From UBA5239 sp040391785 (lineage in GTDB: Bacteria > Verrucomicrobiota > Lentisphaeria > Victivallales > Victivallaceae): a stretch of 64,000 bases of DNA. Where the stretch lies: assembly GCA_040391785.1 (NCBI GenBank), contig JBEBXH010000026.1:1-64000 (forward strand). The letters are read 5' to 3'. The notes under the pieces are model-generated. The model saw nothing but the letters and a program-made list of their open reading frames with translations, did no database searches and was not told the DNA's origin. Position 1 is the first letter of the stretch; each line of letters begins with the position of its first letter. Positions 24,043 to 32,870 of this stretch are shown here, in pieces. The position numbers and the translations under genes were made by a program.

Positions 24043-24740
24043 TGGACGCCAGGGCGGAACTGAAGCTGCGGATTTTCGCCCAGCTCAAGCTCGTGGCGGC
24101 CGCGCGGCAGGTCCAGGCGATCGAGGCGCATTTCATGAGCGACCGCGTCGCCGCCGCCGGGCTCACGCTTTACCGCCCCACGCTGGCGCATACCTGGTGC
24201 TTCATGGAAATGGAGCGCCTGAAGCTCTGGCGCACGCGCAGCGAGCAGCTCCAGCTCCTGGGCTACGGGCTGACGCATTCCCCGCCGGACGTGCGCAACG
24301 TGCTGCTCCGCCGGCTGCAGGTCGACCCCCAGGCGGTCAAGGCCGACGCCGACGCGCTTTTCCGCGACCATCCCGAAGCGCTGGCCGTGGCCGACACCCT
24401 GATGGATGACCTCCGGACGGACGGCAACGACGGCGATGACGGCGGCGACGATATCGGGCTGGGCTGGTGGAGCCGGATCATCCACAAAATCGCGCTGAAT
24501 TACCACTGGAGCGAGGAGCAGATTTTCGCCGTTCCGCTGGCGCGTTTGCTCGCTTACAGCCGGGAGATCACCGAGCACCACGGCGGCACCGTCGTGCGCC
24601 ACGTGGCGAAGCTGCCCGAAGAAATCGAACTCGGCCGCCTGATGCGGCTGCAAAAGGAAATGACGCAGAATGGCAGACAAGAAAAAAACGCTGGCAATCG
24701 AGATCAAGGCCCAGGCCGACGAGGCGATCAGCAAGGTTGA
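24042..24740 (+). CDS. tail assembly chaperone-like protein
   Basis: 232 aa, located between tube and tape measure where tail assembly chaperones (lambda G/GT type) lie. Helical; contains an acidic stretch (DGNDGDDGGDD at about 125-137) and GWWSRIIHKIALNYHWSEEQI. The last 70 bases overlap the tape-measure start in another frame. An A_AAA_AAC heptamer occurs there but leads only to a shadow frame. Confidence 0.5.
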   Translation: MDARAELKLRIFAQLKLVAAARQVQAIEAHFMSDRVAAAGLTLYRPTLAHTWCFMEMERLKLWRTRSEQLQLLGYGLTHSPPDVRNVLLRRLQVDPQAVKADADALFRDHPEALAVADTLMDDLRTDGNDGDDGGDDIGLGWWSRIIHKIALNYHWSEEQIFAVPLARLLAYSREITEHHGGTVVRHVAKLPEEIELGRLMRLQKEMTQNGRQEKNAGNRDQGPGRRGDQQG

Positions 24741-26466
24741 ATCCGTCGCCGCGGCCGTGGCCGAACTCGACCAGCAGAGCCAGCAGGCGCAGCAGGCCGT
24801 CAGTGAAGTTTCCAGCCCTCCGCCGGTCGAGGTGGACGCCGACACTTCCGCGGCACAGGAGAAAATCAAACAGCTCCAGCAGCAGCTCGACGAACTCCAG
24901 AAGAAAAACAAAAAGCCGCCGCCGACCGGGTTTTTCGCCGGGCTGGCCGAGCGGATCAATGGCGTCAGCAAAAAAGCCGGCGGTCTGAAACAGGCACTGA
25001 ATGGTTCGCCGATCGCCGCGGCCCTGACGCCGGTGGGCGCGGCCATGGCCGTCGTCAACACGCTGGTCAAGGCCGGGGCGCTGCTCTGGGGCTCGTACAT
25101 GGAGAAACTGCAGGCCACAGCCAAAAGTTCCCGCGACGTGTCCGACCAGCTGCAGAAGCTTTCCAAGATCAACGAGGAGCGCCGGCAGTCGGACCTCAGC
25201 GCCATGCAGCAGCTGCAGATGTACTCGACCGTCGAGAAGTTGAGTAACGCCCAGAAGGCTGACGCCGAAAAACTCATCAACCGCCTGAACGCCTCTTACA
25301 AAGGGCTCGGGCTGGCGCTCGATGAGACCACCGGCAAGGTCACCGGCTTCGACGGTGCGTTTACCGCCATGCTGGAAAAGCAGCGCCAGAATAAAATTTC
25401 CGAGACGACCGCGCAGCTCCGCCAGATGGAGGCCGAATACAACCAGCTCAACGACGTGATGAAAAACGCTGGCGTTCATGTCGGCGGCTTCCAGATCGGC
25501 GGCGAACAGGAAACCTTGCAGGCGGCCGAACGCCAAAAAGAACTCATCGACCAGCTCTACGAGAAGCGCAAACAGCTCAACGACCTGAAAAACGCCGACC
25601 CGGAAAAGGACCGCCAGCTGAAAGCGGACGCCGCGCTCGAGGCCGATCGCGAACAGCTGCGGATCCAGCAGCTGCGCAACCAGGGCCAGGACGAGGAAGC
25701 CGCCAAGCTGGAGTTCATGATCTCGCTGCGTTCGCGCAACGTCGACCTCACCGACGAGGAGAAAAAGAAACTCTGGGAAATCAATACCCAGATGGAAAAA
25801 GAGAAGAAAACCGCCGAGGAGATCGCCAAGAAAAAAGCCGAGCTCGCCGCCAAAGAGGACGAGATCAAGCGCAAGGCCCAGGAGCGCCAGGAAAAATACG
25901 ACGAGATGATCAGCCAGTCGGAATTCGAAATCGAGATGGCCCGGCTGAAAAGCCAGGGGCTCGACGAGGAAGCCGCCAAACTGGAATTCATCAACGAACT
26001 GAAGCGCCGCGGCCTCGAATACACGACCGAGGAACTGGAAGCGCTTTACGCGCAGCGCCAGGCGGCGCAGGAGGCCGCGAAGTACGCCAACAGCCGCGAG
26101 TACGCCGACAAAGCCGTCAGCGACGCCGAATACGAGCTGGAGCTGCAGCGCTTGAAAAATGCCGGCATGGACGACGAAGTCGACCGCCTGCAGCTGATGC
26201 GCGAGATCAAGGAAAAGAACCTTGAACTCACCGAGGAGGAAATCGAGCGTATCCTGGCCGCCCGCAAAGAACTGCGCGAAATGCAGCAGAATAAAAAGAA
26301 TTCCAGCAAAGCCTCGGCCGGCAAGGAGACCGACAGCCTGGCGAAAATCGGGCTCTACAACTTCGGCAAAAGCGCGGTCAGCTCGATGGACAAAGAGCGC
26401 AACACGCTGCTGGAGCAAATCCGCGACGCAATCAAAAACCAGGACACAGGAGAATCACTTTCATGA
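24670..26466 (+). CDS. tape measure protein
   Basis: 598 aa, short for the family, so the tail should be short. Residues about 110-150 are hydrophobic (IAAALTPVGAAMAVVNTLVKAGALLWG). The C-terminal half has three tandem repeats of about 75-80 residues, each with a L-x-NQG/SQG/NAG-DEEAAKLEF-like core (near residues 335, 420 and 495). Repeats in tape measures scale tail length. GGAAATGACGCAG precedes ATG 24670. Overlaps the next gene by four bases. Confidence 0.78.
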   Translation: MADKKKTLAIEIKAQADEAISKVESVAAAVAELDQQSQQAQQAVSEVSSPPPVEVDADTSAAQEKIKQLQQQLDELQKKNKKPPPTGFFAGLAERINGVSKKAGGLKQALNGSPIAAALTPVGAAMAVVNTLVKAGALLWGSYMEKLQATAKSSRDVSDQLQKLSKINEERRQSDLSAMQQLQMYSTVEKLSNAQKADAEKLINRLNASYKGLGLALDETTGKVTGFDGAFTAMLEKQRQNKISETTAQLRQMEAEYNQLNDVMKNAGVHVGGFQIGGEQETLQAAERQKELIDQLYEKRKQLNDLKNADPEKDRQLKADAALEADREQLRIQQLRNQGQDEEAAKLEFMISLRSRNVDLTDEEKKKLWEINTQMEKEKKTAEEIAKKKAELAAKEDEIKRKAQERQEKYDEMISQSEFEIEMARLKSQGLDEEAAKLEFINELKRRGLEYTTEELEALYAQRQAAQEAAKYANSREYADKAVSDAEYELELQRLKNAGMDDEVDRLQLMREIKEKNLELTEEEIERILAARKELREMQQNKKNSSKASAGKETDSLAKIGLYNFGKSAVSSMDKERNTLLEQIRDAIKNQDTGESLS

Positions 26467-27236
26467 GCGCCAAATTGATCGGCAACGCCGACTGGATCGT
26501 CCAGAAGGGCTTCCCGAAACTGTCCGGCCAGGACGGTGCCGAAACGGTCACCGTGGAGGTGGTCGCCACGCCCGAGGGGATGGTGAACCTGCCGTCCTAC
26601 GGCGACAACTTTTTCGGTTACGACGGCTTTTTCAGCCAGTTCGACAAGCTCGTCCTGCGCGGCCGCGAAGTCGCCTGGATGGAGGGCAAGCAGACCTACC
26701 TGATCAAGCTGACCTTTTCGCCCGAGGACTCACTGGAAAACACCGACGCGGTGGTCACCCAGGAAGTCGAGTACGACACCCAGGACGTCGACGTGCCGAT
26801 CGGCCAGCATGAGAAGTACGTGACGAACTGGAACCACTGCCTCTGCGGCCGCAACGGCACGCTGACGGTCCCGGCCTGGTGGAAAACCGCCAAGGACCTC
26901 GTCATCGCGCCCGAGGAGGCAAAAAATTACAAATGGATCAAGCCCGACGACGACCCCGGTGCTGGCTGGTACATTCTCAAAGGGCCGGAAAAAAAAGATG
27001 TTGAATCCTACCGCTCCGGCATCTGCACCGTGATGCTGACCCAGCGGTCGACTAACAAAGGCAGACTGGCGCGCTCGGCCGAAAAGGACTACACCATCCA
27101 GTCCCCGCCGGACACCTTCGGGCGTCCCGGCGAATGGCTGCGCGGCGGCTCCAAGATCCGCAAGGGCGGCCGGCAATGGGAACTGAACGTCAATTTCCTG
27201 AACAGCAAAAAAATCGACAAGGATATTTATTCCTGA
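26463..27236 (+). CDS. distal tail protein candidate
   Basis: 257 aa, beta-rich, coupled to the tape measure gene by an ATGA overlap. Siphovirus distal-tail (Dit) proteins usually follow the tape measure and have this size. Segments SYGDNFFGYDGFFSQFD and YDTQDVDVPIGQHEKYVTNW are distinctive but not recognised. Role inferred from position. Confidence 0.5.
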   Translation: MSAKLIGNADWIVQKGFPKLSGQDGAETVTVEVVATPEGMVNLPSYGDNFFGYDGFFSQFDKLVLRGREVAWMEGKQTYLIKLTFSPEDSLENTDAVVTQEVEYDTQDVDVPIGQHEKYVTNWNHCLCGRNGTLTVPAWWKTAKDLVIAPEEAKNYKWIKPDDDPGAGWYILKGPEKKDVESYRSGICTVMLTQRSTNKGRLARSAEKDYTIQSPPDTFGRPGEWLRGGSKIRKGGRQWELNVNFLNSKKIDKDIYS

Positions 27237-27247
27237 CGGGAGCAATT

Positions 27248-27778
27248 ATGAAACCTGATTTGCCGTCCTGCCCCAGCGGATCCGGCTGGATCACGCGCAT
27301 CGACTCCGCCTGGATGAAAAAGCTCTGGCGCTGCGTCGCCTGGGCCATGGACAACCCCACCGGCGACGGCATCACCATCATCAAAAAAGAGGGCGGCAAA
27401 CTCAGCCTGATGCGCCGCGGCCGCTCCGCCGCGGGCGGCTTCACTTACAACGGGCCATTCGCCATCACACAGGAAAAGGAACTGATCAACGTCTCGCCGG
27501 GCTATCTGCTGCGCAACAGCGAGCTGGTCGAGGTGCCGGAGAAAAAAGGCATCAAGCCGGAGAAAGGCGATTTATGCGTCTGCTCCGACATCGTCAGCGG
27601 CAAGTGGACCGAGCCGGAGATCAAGGTCGCCAAGCCCGCGAACAATGCGTTCCCAATCGCGAAAATCACCGTCGACGAAAAGAGCGGCGCGGTCACCGTC
27701 GAGCCGTATTTCGTGGCAGTCGCGATCAACCTGGTGGCAAAGAAATGTCCACGCGTCGAGGGCGAAAATGGCGGATAA
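27248..27778 (+). CDS. tail-tip protein, 176 aa, function unknown
   Basis: ATG 27248 follows GGGAGC by a few bases; the longer open frame overlaps the previous gene and is rejected. Mixed beta protein with LVAKKCPRVEGENGG at its end. Overlaps the next gene by 11 bases. Located among tail-tip genes. Confidence 0.55.
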   Translation: MKPDLPSCPSGSGWITRIDSAWMKKLWRCVAWAMDNPTGDGITIIKKEGGKLSLMRRGRSAAGGFTYNGPFAITQEKELINVSPGYLLRNSELVEVPEKKGIKPEKGDLCVCSDIVSGKWTEPEIKVAKPANNAFPIAKITVDEKSGAVTVEPYFVAVAINLVAKKCPRVEGENGG

Positions 27779-28430
27779 CTTTTACGTCGACGAACACTCA
27801 AGCACCGGAGGCGCCGGCCTGGGCCTCGGCGAATTCGGCGCACTCAAACCAGGCTGGGGCGGCGGCGGTGGCTCCGGCGGGAATAGCGGCAACTGGGGCA
27901 GCGACCCCAAGGACGCAAACAACGACGAATGGTGGTGGCTCTGGGTCGGCGACGCGCCCTATCTCAAAATCGACTGGGACGGCGCACTGCTGACCGACGG
28001 CGGCCCGCATTTGCTGATCGGCGAAAAGACCTGCACCGAAATGCCGTCCGTGCTGATTTTCGGCGAGGGCACCGAGGCGCACAGGCACGCCCGCTGCATG
28101 CGCTGCGAGCTGTCGGATCCGGACCGCGAATTCGTGATCGTCCGCGCGCCGGCGGATTCAACGTCGGACTTTTCCGTGGCCGGGTACATCATGAACGCCC
28201 ACGCCGGCACCTTCCAGCTGCGCGCCCGCTGGCAGGGCGGACATTACAATTACGCGCTGATCCGCCGCATGGACTTCGCCGTTTACGGCATCCGCGTCGG
28301 CTTCCGCATGGTCCCGCTGGGCGGCTGGGCCGACATTGCAACAATTCAATTTACCGCGGACCGCGCCGTTTACGTGAACGGCGTCCGGGGCGACTTTAAC
28401 GGGAACGCCGCTTTTGTGGAGAAAACATGA
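27768..28430 (+). CDS. tail-tip protein with Gly-rich hinge, 220 aa
   Basis: A glycine-rich segment (GWGGGGGSGGNSGNWG at about 29-44) separates a short N-terminal part from a beta-rich domain. Starts at ATG 27768 inside the previous gene and ends in an ATGA overlap with the fibre gene. Not recognised; a flexible linker within a tail tip is plausible. Confidence 0.55.
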   Translation: MADNFYVDEHSSTGGAGLGLGEFGALKPGWGGGGGSGGNSGNWGSDPKDANNDEWWWLWVGDAPYLKIDWDGALLTDGGPHLLIGEKTCTEMPSVLIFGEGTEAHRHARCMRCELSDPDREFVIVRAPADSTSDFSVAGYIMNAHAGTFQLRARWQGGHYNYALIRRMDFAVYGIRVGFRMVPLGGWADIATIQFTADRAVYVNGVRGDFNGNAAFVEKT

Positions 28431-30304
28431 AGACAATAACTCGAATACTGATGGTCGACGGCAACGTCGGCACCTGGTCGGACGAATGGGGCAAACAGGT
28501 TGTCGCCCCGGAAATCGCCATCGGCACCCGGCCGGTGCTGCGGTTCGACCTGCGCCGGAAAGCCACCGGCGAAGACCAGCGCACCAGGCTGCCCGTCGCC
28601 GTTGAGGACATCACCTGCGACAGTTATTGCCTCGCGATCGACAACGATTACGATCGCGACACCGCGCCGAAAATGCTGGCCTACACTTCCGCCGCCCCGG
28701 TGGTGCAGGACGGCTGCGTGTTCCTGGACATCCAGGTCCCGAAAAATGCTTTTCCCGGGTTGCTGGACGCCGTCAAGACCAAAGAGAAAATCAAGCTGAA
28801 AGCCGAACTGATCGGCCTCGACGCCGGCGGCGACCTGACCGAAGCGTCGTTCGTCGTCCAGTTTGAGATCGTGATCCGTAACCGCGTTTACCTCGGCGGC
28901 GAAATTCCGCCGGAAGTGATCGGCAATTCCGATTATCTGACCCGCGTGGAAATCCTCGCGCTGATCTCGCAGTTGGAGCGCCCGGAGAAAGGCGACAAGG
29001 GCGATCCCGGCGCGGCGGGCCGCGGCATCACTTCAATCGTGAAAACCGCGTCCGAGGGGCTCGTCGACACCTACACCGTCACCTATTCCGACAAGTCGAC
29101 GCAGCTGATCAGCATTTCCAACGGCCGGGCCGGTGACGCCGGGCGCGGCATCCGCTCGATCATGAAGACCGCCACCGAGGGGCTCGTCGACACTTACACG
29201 ATCACGTTTTCCGACAACGAAACGGCGCTGTTCAACGTCACCAACGGCAAGGACGGCGAGGGCCTGAAGCCCGACGCCACCGGCGCGGAGTTGAGCGAGC
29301 GCTTCATTTACGGCGGCAAGCCGGCGGGGTTCGCCTTCGCCTGCACCGTCACCGACAAGGTCAACCAGTACTCGCAGCTCTATTATTACCTGAAGCGCTC
29401 CGACGAGGTCAACGACTGGTACGAGCCGCTGGTGATCACCTATTTCGGGCGGAACGCGATCGACGGCGAAAACATCGCGCTGATCCCGCCGCTCGAATTC
29501 ACCAAGCCGCCCGCCGGGGCCGAGTACCTGACGTTCGACATGAGCAAGCACCCGTCCGCCACGATCGGCCACGTCTGCATCGACATCGCCGAGGGCGAGT
29601 ATCATCTGCCGTACGATTCGGCCACCGGCGTCCGGCGGATCATCAAGAACAACGGCAAATATTACGTCTATTTCGGCGCGTACTGCCCGGGCTTCGAGAC
29701 CGGCCGGGTTTACTTCACCCAGGGCGCGAGCGGGTTGACGCAGTATCAGTGGTACATCCAGGGCGGCGGCACGCTGTCGTTCGAGGAATGGGCCAACGCG
29801 CTGAAGAACCTCGTCCCGGAGGCCCCGGTCAATGACCGCTTTTACGCGCGCTGCAACAAGCGCTGGGTCGACATCACCGACGCGCTGGCCGGCCTCGGCC
29901 TGCCGGATCCACCCGATCCGCCCGGCGACGACGAGGTCATGTATTACGGCTACGTGCCCTACAGCGTCGCGGGCAATATCACCAAAGTCTCGCAGGTCAC
30001 CAAGGCCATGCTGACCCATGCCGACAGCGTGATCACGACCGCCGCTCCCGGCGTGCTTAACAAGAAGTCGATCGGCACCGTCCCGGAGGGCGCGTGGGTG
30101 GTCGTGCTGCTGCCGGCGATCGCGGGCCTGACCGCCTGCAAGATCACCGACCTCACCGGCAAGTCGGCGTTTTATGAGAACAACGGCCAGAACGGCAGCG
30201 GCGCGAACGGCAAGGCCGTCACCTTCAACGGCACCGCGTACGAGCTGTACGGCGAGTTCAAAGTGAACACCGCCGAGCTTTTCATCTGCATCGAGTACAA
30301 ATAG
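28427..30304 (+). CDS. tail fibre / baseplate protein with collagen-like segments
   Basis: 625 aa. The N-terminal 180 residues look like a BppU/upper-baseplate-type beta domain (DIQVPKNAFPGLLDAVKTK). Then GDKGDPGAAGRG and two copies of a 40-residue unit (GRGI-T/R-SI-K-TASEGLVDTYTVTYSD, about 205-275) form a fibre shaft. The last 300 residues are beta-rich, presumably receptor-binding. It would recognise the host surface. Largest tail-tip gene. Confidence 0.72.
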   Translation: MKTITRILMVDGNVGTWSDEWGKQVVAPEIAIGTRPVLRFDLRRKATGEDQRTRLPVAVEDITCDSYCLAIDNDYDRDTAPKMLAYTSAAPVVQDGCVFLDIQVPKNAFPGLLDAVKTKEKIKLKAELIGLDAGGDLTEASFVVQFEIVIRNRVYLGGEIPPEVIGNSDYLTRVEILALISQLERPEKGDKGDPGAAGRGITSIVKTASEGLVDTYTVTYSDKSTQLISISNGRAGDAGRGIRSIMKTATEGLVDTYTITFSDNETALFNVTNGKDGEGLKPDATGAELSERFIYGGKPAGFAFACTVTDKVNQYSQLYYYLKRSDEVNDWYEPLVITYFGRNAIDGENIALIPPLEFTKPPAGAEYLTFDMSKHPSATIGHVCIDIAEGEYHLPYDSATGVRRIIKNNGKYYVYFGAYCPGFETGRVYFTQGASGLTQYQWYIQGGGTLSFEEWANALKNLVPEAPVNDRFYARCNKRWVDITDALAGLGLPDPPDPPGDDEVMYYGYVPYSVAGNITKVSQVTKAMLTHADSVITTAAPGVLNKKSIGTVPEGAWVVVLLPAIAGLTACKITDLTGKSAFYENNGQNGSGANGKAVTFNGTAYELYGEFKVNTAELFICIEYK

Positions 30305-30314
30305 GATCACAGCA

Positions 30315-31403
30315 ATGAGTGTAACAGAAATCCCCAATCCGATTACCCTCGGACAAACCGACCAGCCGCTCGACGCGCGGGCACGTATCGCCGGCCTCGA
30401 CCAGGTCGGCAGTATCGATAATCCGTTTATCGGCATGATGTTTTATTCCATTGCTGAACGGAAGACCTATAAAGTCACCAAATTGAAAGCGCGGCAGGTC
30501 GGCGCGATGACCGTCCCGAACCGCGCCATCGACACCTACGAGGAAGTCCCCGACGCCGCCGCGATCAAGGCGATCAACGACCAGCTGGACTCGCTCGACG
30601 AGGAAATGGCGCTGACCGCGAAAAGCGTCAACGGCATCACCCCCGACGAAACCGGCAACATCCAGCTTGAAACCGGAGGCGGGGGCGGAGCTTCCGCCCT
30701 GTCCGACCTGTCCGACGTGTCCGACGTGTCCGGCGCTGCCGGCGGCCAGGCGCTGGTCTACGACGCCGAAAGCGCCACCTGGAAGCCCGGCACGGTCTCC
30801 GTCTCCGCCGGCTGGCTCACCAGCGTGACCGCCGCGGCCGGCATCAACACCGCCGCCGGCAGCTGGTACATCTGCCGCGAACAATGCACCGTCCGGCTGC
30901 CCGCCGGGCAGGACAACGGAGCCAAGATCAAAGTCACCATCTCGAAGACCGGCAGCCGCGTCGTCCCCTCGGACAACATCACGATCAATTACGACAGCGA
31001 GGCCGTGTTCGACATCACCGCGACCGCCGTGTTCGTTTACGACGCCGAAAAGGGCAACTGGTACATCCTCGACCTCGTCGAGTACAAGCCGGTGGCCGAA
31101 CCGGCGCGGCCCGATCCGCTGGCCGTCGACCACTTTACGATCCGCGCGTTGACTGCCGGCTCCTACAGCAGCCACAGCTGGGAGGCCGGCCACGAATGGG
31201 CCACCCTGACGCGCAACACGATCAGCGGCGTCGAGGGCTACGTATGGCTGCTTTACGAGCTCTATCTGTACGTGAAATGGGTCAACGGTTATTACTACTT
31301 CAACGACCGGAAGCTGGTCTGGAGCGAAAAGACCAACAGCGGCAAAGTCGTATTCGACCAGTTCAATGTTGAAATCATCCCGGTCTATCAGGAGGGCACA
31401 TGA
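30315..31403 (+). CDS. tail fibre-like protein with Ser-Asp repeat
   Basis: 362 aa. The N-terminal part is helical; MALTAKSVNGITPDETGNIQL is a typical phage-fibre phrase. A glycine-rich link leads to LSDLSDVSDVSG (about 130-142), encoded by repeats of GTCCGAC. The rest is beta-rich. Overlaps the next gene by four bases, so both belong to the tail-tip operon. Confidence 0.65.
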   Translation: MSVTEIPNPITLGQTDQPLDARARIAGLDQVGSIDNPFIGMMFYSIAERKTYKVTKLKARQVGAMTVPNRAIDTYEEVPDAAAIKAINDQLDSLDEEMALTAKSVNGITPDETGNIQLETGGGGGASALSDLSDVSDVSGAAGGQALVYDAESATWKPGTVSVSAGWLTSVTAAAGINTAAGSWYICREQCTVRLPAGQDNGAKIKVTISKTGSRVVPSDNITINYDSEAVFDITATAVFVYDAEKGNWYILDLVEYKPVAEPARPDPLAVDHFTIRALTAGSYSSHSWEAGHEWATLTRNTISGVEGYVWLLYELYLYVKWVNGYYYFNDRKLVWSEKTNSGKVVFDQFNVEIIPVYQEGT

Positions 31404-32110
31404 TTATATCCGATCAAATTTCCCTGCGGCGCTCGACCATCACGCTGCCGGTGGCGTACGACGACGACAAAAACAACATCTCGCTGATCGTCGATTTTTC
31501 CCCCACCGGCGAATTTATCGACGCCGCCGGCGACACCCCGGCCAACTACGCCCGCGTCACCATGGCGGCCCATCACGCCAAAATGCGCGTATTCGCCAAC
31601 GACGTCTGGAGCGCGCTGCCGGGGCCGTCGCTGGGCGTGCCGCATTACGGCGGCTCGGTGGAGTTCACGCTGGACCGGGAGCTCTTCCCGGGCTACGTTT
31701 ACGGCGAGAAATACTACGGCCGCTTCTGCTGGATGGACTCCAAGGGCGACGCCGGCGACTGGTTCGGCTTCGCCTTCCGCGGCGACGTGGTCGTGCTGCG
31801 GCCGATCCATACCAACTACAAGACGCCGCTCAAGGTCAGCGCCGAACAAACGGTCTCCGGCAGCGTCTCGCTCGACTTCGCGAACGGCGAGGTGCAGAAC
31901 CTGTCGCTCGACTACAATGCGACGATCGACCTCGCCAATGTCACCAACGTGATCTTCGGCGAGGCGCTGATCGTCAACGTCAAAACCAACGGCCATAAAC
32001 TGACCGTCGTCAACGGCGAAAACAGCCTGGACTATCCCGACAACAAGACGTATGTCGTGGTCATCACCAATTTCGGCGTGCTCAATCTCGCCGTCACCGA
32101 AACCGTTTAA
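31400..32110 (+). CDS. tail-tip / fibre-associated protein, 236 aa
   Basis: Beta-rich. The C-terminal half shows short parallel-strand repeats (SLDFANGEVQNLSLDYNATIDLANVTNVI...) like those of trimeric fibre domains. Starts with AGGAGGGC before ATG. Followed by a repeat region and the exported-protein module. Confidence 0.6.
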   Translation: MIISDQISLRRSTITLPVAYDDDKNNISLIVDFSPTGEFIDAAGDTPANYARVTMAAHHAKMRVFANDVWSALPGPSLGVPHYGGSVEFTLDRELFPGYVYGEKYYGRFCWMDSKGDAGDWFGFAFRGDVVVLRPIHTNYKTPLKVSAEQTVSGSVSLDFANGEVQNLSLDYNATIDLANVTNVIFGEALIVNVKTNGHKLTVVNGENSLDYPDNKTYVVVITNFGVLNLAVTETV

Positions 32111-32114
32111 AATA

Positions 32115-32201
32115 ATGGATAGTTGATAGTGGATAGTTGATAGTTGAGGAAAAACGCAAGCAACCCGATAACTGTCCACTGTCAATTGTCAACTGTCAAC
32201 T
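32115..32201. repeat. inverted cluster of GTTGATAGT/ACTGTCAAC repeats
   Basis: 32115-32149 consists of near-repeats of GGATAGTTGATAGT; 32170-32201 consists of the opposite-strand version (ACTGTCAACTGTCAAC). The two arms can pair into a hairpin just before the ribosome-binding site (AAAGGAG) of the gene at 32218. Same family as 13258, 13516, 35531 and 37171. Confidence 0.7.
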
Positions 32202-32217
32202 AAAAAAGGAGTTCCCC

Positions 32218-32862
32218 ATGAAATTCAAACTCATTTCCCTGCTGGCCGTCATTCTGCTCGGTGCCGCCGCTGTCTTCGCCTGCTTCGATTCCGACCCCAA
32301 TTCCCTGCTCGGCAATGACTCCACCACCGTCACCGGCGGCGGCGGCAGCGCCGTCGACATCTCCTATACCAAGGACTCCTGGGATTCCCAGGGCTGGCTG
32401 GCTCAATTCCTGGGCTGGAAAGATTTTGTCGAAAAGCTGACCGTGATCAAGCCGGAAGCGGTGATCCGGGCGTCGTTCCCGTTCACGCTGAACCTGTCGT
32501 TCTCCGGGTTCATCAACGACGACGGCACCCAGGACACCGGCAAGATCACCCGCCTGGCGCTGTACTACTACTCCAAGTCCGGCGAATGGATGGTGCTGCA
32601 GGACATCCAGAACCCGCAGTACAGCATCGTTTCCGACGCCGAATCCACCCGCGCGCTGTTCGGCCGCCACACCGTCGCCAGCCCGCTCGGCTATGCGGAG
32701 GGCGAATACATCCCGGTCGTCTTTTACTTCAAGACGATGACCCATGAATCGTTCAACCTGACCGACTTCCTGACTTACCGCAAATACCTCGGCGCGCCCA
32801 ACTTCGCGGAAGGAGCCAACGTCCTCGCGCTCATGGTCAAAGACAACCGCAATCCTTATTGA
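32218..32862 (+). CDS. exported protein, 214 aa, in the phage cargo module
   Basis: Residues 1-20 form a signal peptide (MKFKLISLLAVILLGAAAVFA) followed directly by C, so it may be a lipoprotein with a weak lipobox. The mature part is beta-rich with a GGGG spacer. AAAAAAGGAG precedes ATG 32218; the open frame further upstream crosses the repeat and is rejected. Export signals are unusual for virion proteins, so this may be a lysogenic-conversion gene. Confidence 0.6.
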   Translation: MKFKLISLLAVILLGAAAVFACFDSDPNSLLGNDSTTVTGGGGSAVDISYTKDSWDSQGWLAQFLGWKDFVEKLTVIKPEAVIRASFPFTLNLSFSGFINDDGTQDTGKITRLALYYYSKSGEWMVLQDIQNPQYSIVSDAESTRALFGRHTVASPLGYAEGEYIPVVFYFKTMTHESFNLTDFLTYRKYLGAPNFAEGANVLALMVKDNRNPY

Positions 32863-32870
32863 GGCAACCA

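Noticed and set aside
24680..24690. A_AAA_AAC slippery heptamer near the end of the chaperone-like gene
   Set aside because: A -1 shift leads into an Arg/Ser/Pro-rich shadow frame, and the tape measure is in the +1 frame with its own start, so no sensible fusion results.
23644..32110. Contractile tail as in Mu
   Set aside because: No sheath, baseplate wedge or gpL-type gene is present; tube and tape measure alone indicate a siphovirus tail.
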